A stretch of DNA of 64,000 nucleotides from positions 124,001 through 188,000 of the forward strand of contig BGOS01000027.1 of the NCBI GenBank assembly GCA_003569365.1, given 5' to 3'. This document shows, piece after piece, positions 37,712-46,367 of the stretch. Under the pieces are notes generated by a model that did not search any database, was not told the origin of the DNA, and saw only the letters and a program-made list of their open reading frames with translations. Numbering within the stretch: the stretch's first letter is position 1; each line of letters begins with the position of its first letter. Origin of the DNA: Anaerolineaceae bacterium (GTDB lineage Bacteria > Chloroflexota > Anaerolineae > Anaerolineales > UBA11657). The translations under genes were made by a program, and so were the position numbers.

Positions 37712-38119
37712 ATGAAACCGCAAGTTCATCACATTGCCATTGTGGTGCCGGAGATTGAAGCTGCGCTGGGCCTGTGGCGTGACCTGCTGGGCCTGCCGCT
37801 GACGGGGCAGGAGCACGTGCCGGGCCAGCAATCCACAGTCGCCTTTCTGGAAGCTGGCGAGTGCCAGATTGAACTCGTGCGCCCGGATGCTGCCGACACG
37901 GGCATTGCGCGCTTTCTAGCTGCGCGCGGGCCAGGGTTGCACCACATTGCGCTGCAGGTGACCGGCCTGGATGCGCTGCTGGCGCGCCTGCAGGCGGCGG
38001 GCGTGCGGCTGGTGGATCAGGTTCCAATTGTGGCCGCGGGCGGCCGGCGCGCTGCGTTTATTCATCCCCATAGCGCCAATGGTGTGCTGGTGGAGTTGTA
38101 CGAGCTGCCACCAGACTGA
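37712..38119 (+). CDS. mce: Methylmalonyl-CoA epimerase (VOC family)
   Basis: HHIAIVVPEIEAALGLWRDLLGLPLT; GPGLHHIALQVTGLDALLARL; next to the mutase. Confidence 0.9.
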   Translation: MKPQVHHIAIVVPEIEAALGLWRDLLGLPLTGQEHVPGQQSTVAFLEAGECQIELVRPDAADTGIARFLAARGPGLHHIALQVTGLDALLARLQAAGVRLVDQVPIVAAGGRRAAFIHPHSANGVLVELYELPPD

Positions 38120-38210
38120 GCGCGCGGGCCATTTGACAGGGGCGCGCAGCGCTGGCTGCATTACAAGACTGGTCTGGCATCCATGCGAGCCACTTGGTAA
38201 ACTCGCCCGC

Positions 38211-38594
38211 ATGTTTGTGCAACTAGTGCACGCCGGCCTGACCAACACACTGCTGTTGTATACGCTGGCGCTGGCTGGCTGGAGCTTCGTTATTTTTTTT
38301 CGCCGCTCTGAAATCACACCCGCCTATTGGGGTGCGTTTGCAATTTGCTGCGGAATGTTCGGGTTGCAGTTTGTGCTGGGCTTGCTGCTGGCGCTGGGCA
38401 GTGGCACAGATGTGCGCTGGGTGCACTACCTGTACGGCACGCTGGGTGTCATTACGCTGCCGGCAGCATTCGGCTTTACGCGCGGCCGCGGCACTTTTCA
38501 AGAGGCATTAGTTTATGCCGTGGTGCTGCTCTTCATTGCGGGAGTGGTGGCGCGCGCGCGCGTAACTGCAGTGCTGGCGCTGCCGGGCCTATGA
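38211..38594 (+). CDS. Small 4-TM membrane protein
   Basis: MFVQLVHAGLTNTLLLYTLALAGWSFVIFF...; hydrophobic pattern. Confidence 0.6.
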   Translation: MFVQLVHAGLTNTLLLYTLALAGWSFVIFFRRSEITPAYWGAFAICCGMFGLQFVLGLLLALGSGTDVRWVHYLYGTLGVITLPAAFGFTRGRGTFQEALVYAVVLLFIAGVVARARVTAVLALPGL

Positions 38595-39322
38595 AGTCCG
38601 GGGCGGTGGTGTTCGTGCTGGCGTTGTGGTTGGCGCTGGCGCCTGTGGCACAGGCAGGCGCGCCGGATTACGGCGCATACGTGGTGCAGGTTGGCGACAC
38701 CGTGCTCAAGATTGCCCGGCGCTTCAGGGTGCCGGCGAGCACGCTGATCACACTCAACCGGCTGGCCAATCCCAACCGCATCCGCGTGGGCCAGGTGCTG
38801 CGCATTCCAGCAGGGCTGCTGGATGTGCTGTCCCCGGAGTTGCTTGCGGCCTCGCAAGCGCGCGCCAAAGCAGATTTGCTGGCACCACCGGTCAGCGTAA
38901 TAACTGTTGCCGGGCCGGGCGGCATTCCAATGTCCGGCTCGGCCGCATTCATTGCCAACATGCAGGCTGTGATGCAATGGCTTGCCAGCAACGATCCGGC
39001 GGCACTGGAGCGCGTGCAGTCTTACATCACCACCATTACCCCCAGCATCACGCCGCAGCTAGCATGGGCGCGCCTGAACAATGGCAGCTGCAATGTGGAG
39101 ATGCTGGCGGGTGATGTGCCGATGATTGCATCGGTGATGTACCATGAGGCCAGCCACTGCCAGCAATGGGCGGAGCTAGGCATGCAGCCAATGGCGGCGG
39201 CAGAATGGTACGCATACTCTGAGCAGCTGGACTTTATGCGCCGCCATAACTTTGAGCCCTTCCTCATCACGGTGTACGAGCTGGTGCGCAGCGCATACGG
39301 CAGCGCGCCGCCCCCCAACTAA
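38591..39322 (+). CDS. Secreted LysM protein with C-terminal HExxH motif (putative metallopeptidase)
   Basis: Signal peptide; YVVQVGDTVLKIARRFRVPASTLITLNRLANPNRIRVGQVLRIP (LysM); MYHEASHCQQWAEL...EWYAYSEQLDFMRRH. Confidence 0.75.
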   Translation: MKSGAVVFVLALWLALAPVAQAGAPDYGAYVVQVGDTVLKIARRFRVPASTLITLNRLANPNRIRVGQVLRIPAGLLDVLSPELLAASQARAKADLLAPPVSVITVAGPGGIPMSGSAAFIANMQAVMQWLASNDPAALERVQSYITTITPSITPQLAWARLNNGSCNVEMLAGDVPMIASVMYHEASHCQQWAELGMQPMAAAEWYAYSEQLDFMRRHNFEPFLITVYELVRSAYGSAPPPN

Positions 39323-39372
39323 GCCCGCAGCGCTGGGGCACAGTGCCGGCTGTGTCCGGCATACAATTGGGC

Positions 39373-40596
39373 ATGAACAGCAGCCGCGCTGCGGCCGACA
39401 GCTACCTGCGCAGCATCGATACAGAGGTGCAGGCGCAGCTCCAAGTTGACGGCTGCCCGGCAGTGGTGCTGCAGCAAACCTGCTTTTATCCGGAAGGTGG
39501 CGGCCAGCCATTTGACACTGGCACAATTGCAGGCGTGCCTGTGCTGGCTGTGCAGGCGCATGCTACGGGCGAGATAGTGCACACGCTGGCTCAATCCCTG
39601 CCGGCTGGCACCCTGCGTGTTACCGCCAGCATCGACTGGGTGCGGCGCTTTGATCATATGCAGCAGCACAGCGGCCAGCACATCCTCTCGCAGTCTTTTC
39701 TGCAAGTTGCCGGCGCCGCCACGGCCGGCTTTCACCTCAGCGCCCAGCGCGTAACAATCGATTTGGCGCATGCGGCGTTTAGCCCGGAGCAGCTGGCGCA
39801 GGTGGAGCAGCTTGCCAACCACATTGTGCAATCCAACCTGCCGGTGCACGTGTCATTTCCGGGGCCGGCGGAGCTCGCAGCGCTGCAGCTGCGCAAAGTG
39901 CCGGAGGTGGATGCGCCGCTGCGGGTTGTGTCCATCGGCAAATTTGACCGCACCGCCTGCGCCGGTACGCATGTGGCGTACAGCGCTGAAGTTGCCCTGA
40001 TCAAAATTATAAAAGTTGAGCGCAGCAAAAGCGGGCAGCGCGTGGAGTTTTGCTGCGGGCAGCGCGCGCTTGAGGATTACCAGCGCAAGCACGCCACGCT
40101 CAGCCGCGCAGCAGCAGCGCTCAGCTGCGCGCCCGGGGATGTGGATGGGCTGCTGGCGCAGCAGCTGGCGGCGCAGCAGCAGCTGGCCAAACAGCTGCGC
40201 GCGGCGCGTGATGAGCTGCTGCAACATGAGTGTGCGCTGCTGCTTTCGCAGGCGGATTCCTCCAGTGGCCGGCGCGTGGTGTGCCGGGCTTGGAACGCGC
40301 GCGCGCCGGAAGAGCTGCGGGAGCTGGCGCGCCTGCTGGCAGTGCAGCCGGGTGTTGTTGCGCTGCTGGGCTGCGCCGGGGAGCAGGCGCGCGTGGTGCT
40401 GGCGTGCGCTGCAGACCTGGCGTTGGACATGCGCCCGCTGCTAACCGGCCTGCTGCAGCAGCTGGGCGGTGAACGCGGCGGTGGACAGCAGCGCCTGGCG
40501 CAGGGCGGCGGGTTCAAAGCTGCCGAGAGCGCGCTGCAGGCAGCGCTTGATGCTGTGGCGGCGGCACTGCCGCCAGCAGTGGGCGCCGGCAGCTGA
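39373..40596 (+). CDS. AlaX-L-type alanyl-tRNA editing protein with DHHA1 domain
   Basis: FDHMQQHSGQHILSQ; FYPEGGGQPFDTG; RTACAGTHVAYSAEV; C-terminal DHHA1-like region. Confidence 0.85.
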   Translation: MNSSRAAADSYLRSIDTEVQAQLQVDGCPAVVLQQTCFYPEGGGQPFDTGTIAGVPVLAVQAHATGEIVHTLAQSLPAGTLRVTASIDWVRRFDHMQQHSGQHILSQSFLQVAGAATAGFHLSAQRVTIDLAHAAFSPEQLAQVEQLANHIVQSNLPVHVSFPGPAELAALQLRKVPEVDAPLRVVSIGKFDRTACAGTHVAYSAEVALIKIIKVERSKSGQRVEFCCGQRALEDYQRKHATLSRAAAALSCAPGDVDGLLAQQLAAQQQLAKQLRAARDELLQHECALLLSQADSSSGRRVVCRAWNARAPEELRELARLLAVQPGVVALLGCAGEQARVVLACAADLALDMRPLLTGLLQQLGGERGGGQQRLAQGGGFKAAESALQAALDAVAAALPPAVGAGS

Positions 40597-40644
40597 CCCA
40601 ATTGCGCTGCGCATTATTGCAACCAACAAAACTGGAGCCAAAAC

Positions 40645-41751
40645 ATGACCGACCCCCGCACCGACCGTCTTGCGCAGCTGCTGGTGGACTACTCCACCAA
40701 TGTTCAACCGGGGCAGCAGGTGCTGATCCGCGGCACGCTGGCCGCTGCGCCGCTGCTGCAGGCGGTATACGAGCGCGTGCTGGAGCGCGGCGCACACGCC
40801 TTTGTGATGGCAGCGCTGCCCGGCCAGCAAGAGGCCTTCTTGCGGCTGGCTCAGGCGCAGCAGCTGGATTATGTTTCGCCGCTGGAAAAGCTGGCCATCG
40901 AAAGCTTCGATGCCGTGATCAGCACGCTGGCGGATGAAAACACACGCGCGCTTTCCGGCGTGCCACCGGAGCGCCAGGTGCGCGTGAGCAAAGCGCGCGC
41001 GCCGCTGATGGCCGCCTACATGGACCGCGCCGCAAGCGGTGCGCTGCAGTGGGTGGTAACGCAGTACCCCACCAACGCCGCGGCGCAAGACGCGGAAATC
41101 AGCCTGCGCGATTATGAGCAGTTTGTGTATGGCGCCTGCCATGTGGCGGAGGCCGGCGATGCGGTGCAGTACTGGCGCGCACAGTATGCCGAGCACGAGC
41201 GCCTGATTGCCTGGCTCAAGCCGCGCGCGCACGTGCATGCCCGCGGCCCCAATATTGATCTGCAGCTCTCCATCAAAGGCCGCAGCTTTATCAACGCTGG
41301 CGGCGTGCACAATATGCCCGATGGCGAAATCTTCACCGGCCCGGTGGAGGACTCGGTGAACGGCTGGGTGAAGTTCAGTTTTCCGGTTGTGGCTTACGGG
41401 CGTGAAATCGAGGGCATCGAGCTGGAGTTTGCTGCCGGGCGCGTGGTGCAGGCGCGCGCCGCCAAGAACGAGGACTTCCTGATCCAGACGCTTGATACTG
41501 ATGCGGGCGCGCGCTTTCTGGGTGAATGGGCCATTGGCACCAACTTTGGCATACAGCGCTTTACCAAGAGCATTTTGTTTGACGAGAAAATTGGCGGCAC
41601 GCTGCATATGGCGGTGGGGCGCGGCTATCCGGAGAGCGGCAGCCGCAACCAGAGTGCCGTGCACTGGGACATGATTTGCGACTTGCGCGCCGACAGTGAA
41701 ATTCTGGTGGACGGCGAATTGTTTTTCCGCAACGGCAGATTCCAGATTTAG
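40645..41751 (+). CDS. M29-family aminopeptidase (AmpS-like)
   Basis: TDRLAQLLVDYSTNVQPGQQVLIRG; GGVHNMPDGEIFTGPVEDSVNGWVKFSFP; GGTLHMAVGRGYPESGSRNQSAVHWDMICDLR. Confidence 0.93.
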   Translation: MTDPRTDRLAQLLVDYSTNVQPGQQVLIRGTLAAAPLLQAVYERVLERGAHAFVMAALPGQQEAFLRLAQAQQLDYVSPLEKLAIESFDAVISTLADENTRALSGVPPERQVRVSKARAPLMAAYMDRAASGALQWVVTQYPTNAAAQDAEISLRDYEQFVYGACHVAEAGDAVQYWRAQYAEHERLIAWLKPRAHVHARGPNIDLQLSIKGRSFINAGGVHNMPDGEIFTGPVEDSVNGWVKFSFPVVAYGREIEGIELEFAAGRVVQARAAKNEDFLIQTLDTDAGARFLGEWAIGTNFGIQRFTKSILFDEKIGGTLHMAVGRGYPESGSRNQSAVHWDMICDLRADSEILVDGELFFRNGRFQI

Positions 41752-41889
41752 CAAAAAAATGAAGCGCTTTGGTGCGGGCCACTGGCTTCCGCCGCACAGG
41801 CCGCCGAAGAAATGCAGCGTCAGTCGAGCAGGTTGGCTGCGACCTTAGATTTTTTTGACCCTAAACTATAATGACAATTGCGGCAGCGT

Positions 41890-42666
41890 ATGGCGAAAGT
41901 TAAAATTCTCGGGTCCGCTTATGCAACCCCGAACCCCAAACACGAGAACACGCACTTTGCGCTGCAGGGGAGCCATGGCACCATCCTTGTGGATTGCGGC
42001 GCAAACCCCACCGTGCGCTTGGAAAGGGCCGGAATTCCTTTTGACTCCATCGACCATGTGATTTTTACGCACTTTCACCCGGACCACGTGGGCGGGGCAC
42101 CGCTAATGCTGATGAACATGTGGCTGATGGGGCGCACCAAGCCGCTCAATATATACGGATTGGGGCATTGCCTGCGCAACTTGCAGCTTCTGATGGAAAT
42201 GTATGACTGGAAGATGTGGCCGAATTTTTATCCCGTCAGCTGGCATGCGGTGGCTGATGGTGAAGACCAGCTGCTTTATGACGGCGAAGACTTCCACATC
42301 ACAAGCTGGCCTGCGACGCACTTTGTGCCGACGCTGGCGCTGCGCATCCGGGATAAACCTGCGGGGCGCGTGCTGGCCTACACCTGCGACGGCTCGCCGT
42401 GCGACAGCATCAACCGCATGGCTGTTGGCGCAAACACGTTGTTGCATGAAGCAGCGGGTGAAGGCTTTGGCCACTCCAGCGCACTGCAGGCGGGCCAGCT
42501 GGCGGGGCGGGTGGGCGTGGAAGTGCTGTACCTTGTTCACTACGACGTGCATTTGGGCGACCAGCGCAACAGCGGGCAAAGTGAAACGGAAATGATAGCA
42601 AGCGCGCGCATAAATTTTGGCGGGCGCGTGGAAATTGCCGAAGACTTCACGGAGTTTGAGATTTAA
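41890..42666 (+). CDS. MBL-fold metallo-hydrolase
   Basis: GTILVDCGAN; IFTHFHPDHVGG; LAYTCDGSPCDSI; LLHEAAGEGFGHSSALQAGQLA. Confidence 0.9.
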   Translation: MAKVKILGSAYATPNPKHENTHFALQGSHGTILVDCGANPTVRLERAGIPFDSIDHVIFTHFHPDHVGGAPLMLMNMWLMGRTKPLNIYGLGHCLRNLQLLMEMYDWKMWPNFYPVSWHAVADGEDQLLYDGEDFHITSWPATHFVPTLALRIRDKPAGRVLAYTCDGSPCDSINRMAVGANTLLHEAAGEGFGHSSALQAGQLAGRVGVEVLYLVHYDVHLGDQRNSGQSETEMIASARINFGGRVEIAEDFTEFEI

Positions 42667-42676
42667 CCTTGGGCAC

Positions 42677-42706
42677 GGGCAGCTGCCTGCATGCAGGCAG
42701 CTGCCC
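42677..42706. repeat. Perfect 30-bp palindrome
   Basis: GGGCAGCTGCCTGCATGCAGGCAGCTGCCC equals its own reverse complement. Confidence 0.95.
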
Positions 42707-42743
42707 ATGCTTGGGCTTGCCTAGCTTTCGCGGCCACAAAACT

Positions 42744-43208
42744 TTGATCGACAACACTTGGTACCAGCGCCCGCCGGGCGTGCCGCAGCACATAGCTGCC
42801 GGCGGGGTGGTGGCGCGCCGCGCTGGTGCGCAGGTGCTGATTGCGCTTGCGCGTGAAAAGCACGGCGCTGATTATGTGCTGCCCAAAGGGCACGTGGAGG
42901 ACGGCGAGCAGCTGGAAGCTGCCGCGCGGCGCGAGATTATGGAGGAAACCGGCTTGCAGGATTTGCAGCTGCTCGAATCATTGGGCAGTGCCGAACGCCT
43001 GGACTTCTCGCGGAAAGCCTGGAAAATCACGCACTACTTTTTGTATCTTACGGCCGAGACGGACGGCGTGCCAACGGATGCCGCGCACCATAGCGGCGTA
43101 TGGTGGTTTGCGCTGCACGCGCTGCCGCAGCTGTTTTGGCCGGAGCAGCAAGCGCTGCTGGCAGACAACATTGCGCGCATTGAAGCTGCGGTGCTGCGCG
43201 CCGCCTAA
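42744..43208 (+). CDS. NUDIX hydrolase
   Basis: LPKGHVEDGEQLEAAARREIMEETGLQDL Nudix box. Start uncertain; TTG 42744 chosen because the annotated ORF start lies upstream of the palindrome. Confidence 0.88.
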   Translation: MIDNTWYQRPPGVPQHIAAGGVVARRAGAQVLIALAREKHGADYVLPKGHVEDGEQLEAAARREIMEETGLQDLQLLESLGSAERLDFSRKAWKITHYFLYLTAETDGVPTDAAHHSGVWWFALHALPQLFWPEQQALLADNIARIEAAVLRAA

Positions 43209-44173
43209 ACTTTTTCCTCTGCGCCTATATCCAGCAGCACCTTTAGCGTGCCGGGCTGCGCTGCGTGCGCAAACGCTGCCAACCCGTCTGCCAGTGCGTA
43301 ACGCGCATGTATCAGTGGCTCCACCTGCACGCGGCCGGTGGCCAGCAGCTGCAGCGCCGGCGCAAACGGGCCGCAGCGCGAACCTACCACCGTCAGCTCG
43401 TTCACCACAATTGGCGCGGCATCCAGCGTGAGGCTGCCGGCATAGGTGCTCTTTAGCACCAGCGTGCCGCGCGGCCGCAGCGCCTGCAGCGCCAGCGCAA
43501 ACCCCTGCGCGTTGCCGGTGCATTCCACCGCCATGTCAAATGAGTGCGGCTGCGCATCTGCTGCCGCGCAAACTTGCAGCCCGCGCGCTGCCAGCCACGC
43601 CAGCTGCACCGGCGCGCGGCCGCCCACCCACAGATCGCAGCCCGTGAGCGCCAGAGTTTGCGCAATCAAATGCCCGAGGCGCCCGGCACCCACCACCAGT
43701 ACGCGCTGGCGCAAATGGCGCGGCACCTGCGCTTCAATCTCCAAGGCAGCTGCCAGCGGCTCCGTGAATGTGGCTGCCGCGCTGGACACTTCGTCTGGCA
43801 CAACGTGCAGATTTGCGGCGGGCAGCGTCAGGTACTGCGCAAAGCAGCCATCACGCTGCACAATGCCCAGCACGGTGCGCTGCACACAGTGCGTGGGCTG
43901 GCTGCGCGTGCACTGCTCGCATGCGCCGCAGCTGGCATTGATCTCGCCGACCACGCGCCGGCCGCGCAGCTGCGCTGGCCCGCTTTCCACAATGCCAACA
44001 AACTCATGCCCAAGCACGCCGCAGTATGGGTAGTAGCCGCGCACCAGCTCCAGATCGGTGCTGCAGATGCCGGCGCACAATACGCGCACCAGTGCCTCGC
44101 CGGCTGGCGGCTCCGGTACTGGCACGTCAGTGCGCAGGCGCAGTTGCCGGTCTTGCAGCCAGAGAGCGCGCAT
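43205..44173 (-). CDS. Zinc-dependent medium-chain alcohol dehydrogenase
   Basis: GICSTDLELVRGYYPYCGVLGHEFVGIVE; CGACEQCTRSQPTHC; VVGAGRLGHLIAQTLAL. Confidence 0.9.
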   Translation of the reverse strand: MRALWLQDRQLRLRTDVPVPEPPAGEALVRVLCAGICSTDLELVRGYYPYCGVLGHEFVGIVESGPAQLRGRRVVGEINASCGACEQCTRSQPTHCVQRTVLGIVQRDGCFAQYLTLPAANLHVVPDEVSSAAATFTEPLAAALEIEAQVPRHLRQRVLVVGAGRLGHLIAQTLALTGCDLWVGGRAPVQLAWLAARGLQVCAAADAQPHSFDMAVECTGNAQGFALALQALRPRGTLVLKSTYAGSLTLDAAPIVVNELTVVGSRCGPFAPALQLLATGRVQVEPLIHARYALADGLAAFAHAAQPGTLKVLLDIGAEEKV

Positions 44174-44192
44174 GCTTGCGGGCTGGCGGTTT

Positions 44193-45941
44193 TTACTTGC
44201 GCCCGAACTGGCGCTCCAGCACAGACACGCTTAAGTGAATCATGGTGGGGCGGCCGTGCGGGCAGGTGCGTGGCGCGCTGCAGGCCTCCAGCCCGCGCAC
44301 CAGCTGCTGCTGCTCGGCCGGCGATAGCGCCTGCCCCGCCTTCACGGAAGCGCGCTTGCATACGCGCGCAATAATGCGCCGCTCGCCAGCTTGCGCCAGC
44401 AGGCTTTCGTCCTCTTCCAGTTCATCGATGACGCTGCTCACGGCGCGCGTGGCATCCACCGGCCCCAGCACAGTGGGGATGGCGCGCACCAGAAAGGCGC
44501 TGGCACCGAACTCGCTGATATCAAACCCGAGCGCATTCAGCGTGCTGAGTTGCTGCCGCAGCAGGCTGGCAGCTGCCGGCGGGACTTCTACTGTGGCGGG
44601 CTGCAGCAGCGCTTGCGCGCTCACCTGTGCGTCCGCAGCTTGCGCCACGAACGCCTCGTACAACACGCGTTCGTGCGCAGCGTGCTGGTCAATCAGGTAC
44701 AGGCCGTCCGGGCCCTCTGCCACCACATACGCCAAGCCCACTTGGCCCAGCACGCGCAGCAACGGAATGCGCTCGAGGGCGGACAGCGCGCTTGTTTGTT
44801 CCGGCTGCGCAGCCGGCAGCGAGACCGGGTTTGTGGCTGCGCCGGCGTTTGGTTGCTGCGCACCGGCGCCGCTCCACACTTTCCAAGACCAGTCGCCCAG
44901 CCCGGGCTGCGGGCCGTTGCTCCACTCGCGCGGCGTGCCCGCAGCAACCGGCGCCTGCTGCAGCAGCGCGCTGCGCACAGCGCGCCCCACGGCGCGGAAG
45001 ATCGCATCCGGCGCGCGAAAGCGCACCTCGGCCTTGGCAGGGTGCACGTTCACGTCCACTTCCGCGGGCGGTACCTGCAGCTGCAGCATGACGGTGGGGT
45101 AGCGGCCGCCGGGCAGCAGTGTGTGATACGCCTGCAGCACGGCACTGGATAGCTGCTGGTCTTGCACCCAGCGTCCGTTCACAAAAAATGTGAGTTCGCG
45201 CCGGTTGGCGCGATGCTGCTCCGGCGGGCTCACAAAGCCGCGCACCTCAATGCCGTCTGCGGTTTGCGGCGCAATCTCCAGCAGCGCGCGCGCCAGCTCG
45301 GCGCCGTACGCTGCCAGCAGCGCCTCGCGCGCTGCGCCGCCGCCGGTTGCCTGAAAAACCTCGCGCCCGTCAAACTGCAGCGTGAAGCGCACCAGCGGGT
45401 AAGCCAGTGCGTAGCGCGCCAGCAAGCGCGCCATGTGCGTGCGCTCGGAGGTTTCAGACTTGAGGAACTTAAGGCGCGCCGGCATGTTGAAGAATAAATT
45501 CTCGACGGCGATTACGGTGCCGGGTGGCGCGCCGATGCCTTCGCGCGCCAGCAGCTGGCCGGCATCCATGCGCAGCTGCGTGCCGGTCGCCTCTGTGCGC
45601 GCGCGTGTTATCGCGCGCACGCGGCTGACGGCGGCAATTGCGGCCAGCGCTTCGCCGCGAAAGCCCAGCGACATGATTTGCGAGAGGTCAGCAGCGTTGC
45701 GCAGCTTGGAGGTGGCGTGGCGCGCAAACGCCAGCTCCACCTCGGCCGCGCAAATGCCCGCGCCATCATCGGACACGCGGATCAGGCTGCGGCCGCCGCC
45801 TTCCACCTCCACGCGAATGCTGTGCGCGCCGGCATCGAGCGCGTTCTCCAGCAGCTCTTTCACCACGGACGTGGGGCGTTCCACCACCTCGCCCGCTGCA
45901 ATTTGCGAGATCACTGCTTCTGCCAAAACTGCAATTGCCAT
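44193..45941 (-). CDS. mutL: DNA mismatch repair protein MutL
   Basis: IAAGEVVERPTSVVKELLENALDAG; DDGAGI; GFRGEALAAIAAVS; C-terminal dimerisation domain DQHAAHERVLYE. Confidence 0.97.
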   Translation of the reverse strand: MAIAVLAEAVISQIAAGEVVERPTSVVKELLENALDAGAHSIRVEVEGGGRSLIRVSDDGAGICAAEVELAFARHATSKLRNAADLSQIMSLGFRGEALAAIAAVSRVRAITRARTEATGTQLRMDAGQLLAREGIGAPPGTVIAVENLFFNMPARLKFLKSETSERTHMARLLARYALAYPLVRFTLQFDGREVFQATGGGAAREALLAAYGAELARALLEIAPQTADGIEVRGFVSPPEQHRANRRELTFFVNGRWVQDQQLSSAVLQAYHTLLPGGRYPTVMLQLQVPPAEVDVNVHPAKAEVRFRAPDAIFRAVGRAVRSALLQQAPVAAGTPREWSNGPQPGLGDWSWKVWSGAGAQQPNAGAATNPVSLPAAQPEQTSALSALERIPLLRVLGQVGLAYVVAEGPDGLYLIDQHAAHERVLYEAFVAQAADAQVSAQALLQPATVEVPPAAASLLRQQLSTLNALGFDISEFGASAFLVRAIPTVLGPVDATRAVSSVIDELEEDESLLAQAGERRIIARVCKRASVKAGQALSPAEQQQLVRGLEACSAPRTCPHGRPTMIHLSVSVLERQFGRK

Positions 45942-46055
45942 GCGCCGATTCTACATCCCGGCGCCCTCTGCTAGGCGCTCGGAATGCGGGCGGTATACTC
46001 GCAACGCGATTGCGCAACCCAGCCGTTTGCGCGCTTCAAAAGTTAATTACAAACG

Positions 46056-46367
46056 ATGCCTGATTTCCTGCTCCCGCTGCTGGCGCGCAATTGGAACCTG
46101 GTTCTTTTGCTCGCGATCTCGCATGTGGTGATTCTGTATGCCTGGCTGCGTGCCGAGCGCAAAGGCCGCTGGCTTTCAGTGTTCTTTTTGGTACTGCCCA
46201 TGTGGTATCTAATGTACCGGCTGGCGCGCTGGCGCCTGCAACTGCCGGAGCTTGCAATTTCCTTTGGCCTCGGCGGCAGCGTGTACCTGCTCTGGCATTT
46301 GCTGTACCTGCGCAAAATTCCGCTGCCCAACAGCGACAATATCCAAGTTTGGGGACAGGAGAGTTGA
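46056..46367 (+). CDS. Small membrane protein
   Basis: MPDFLLPLLARNWNLVLLLAISHVVILYAWL... hydrophobic segments. Confidence 0.6.
   Translation: MPDFLLPLLARNWNLVLLLAISHVVILYAWLRAERKGRWLSVFFLVLPMWYLMYRLARWRLQLPELAISFGLGGSVYLLWHLLYLRKIPLPNSDNIQVWGQES

Noticed and set aside
40441-41754. 437-aa minus-strand ORF
   Set aside because: Exact antisense of the clearly identified M29 aminopeptidase; shadow ORF
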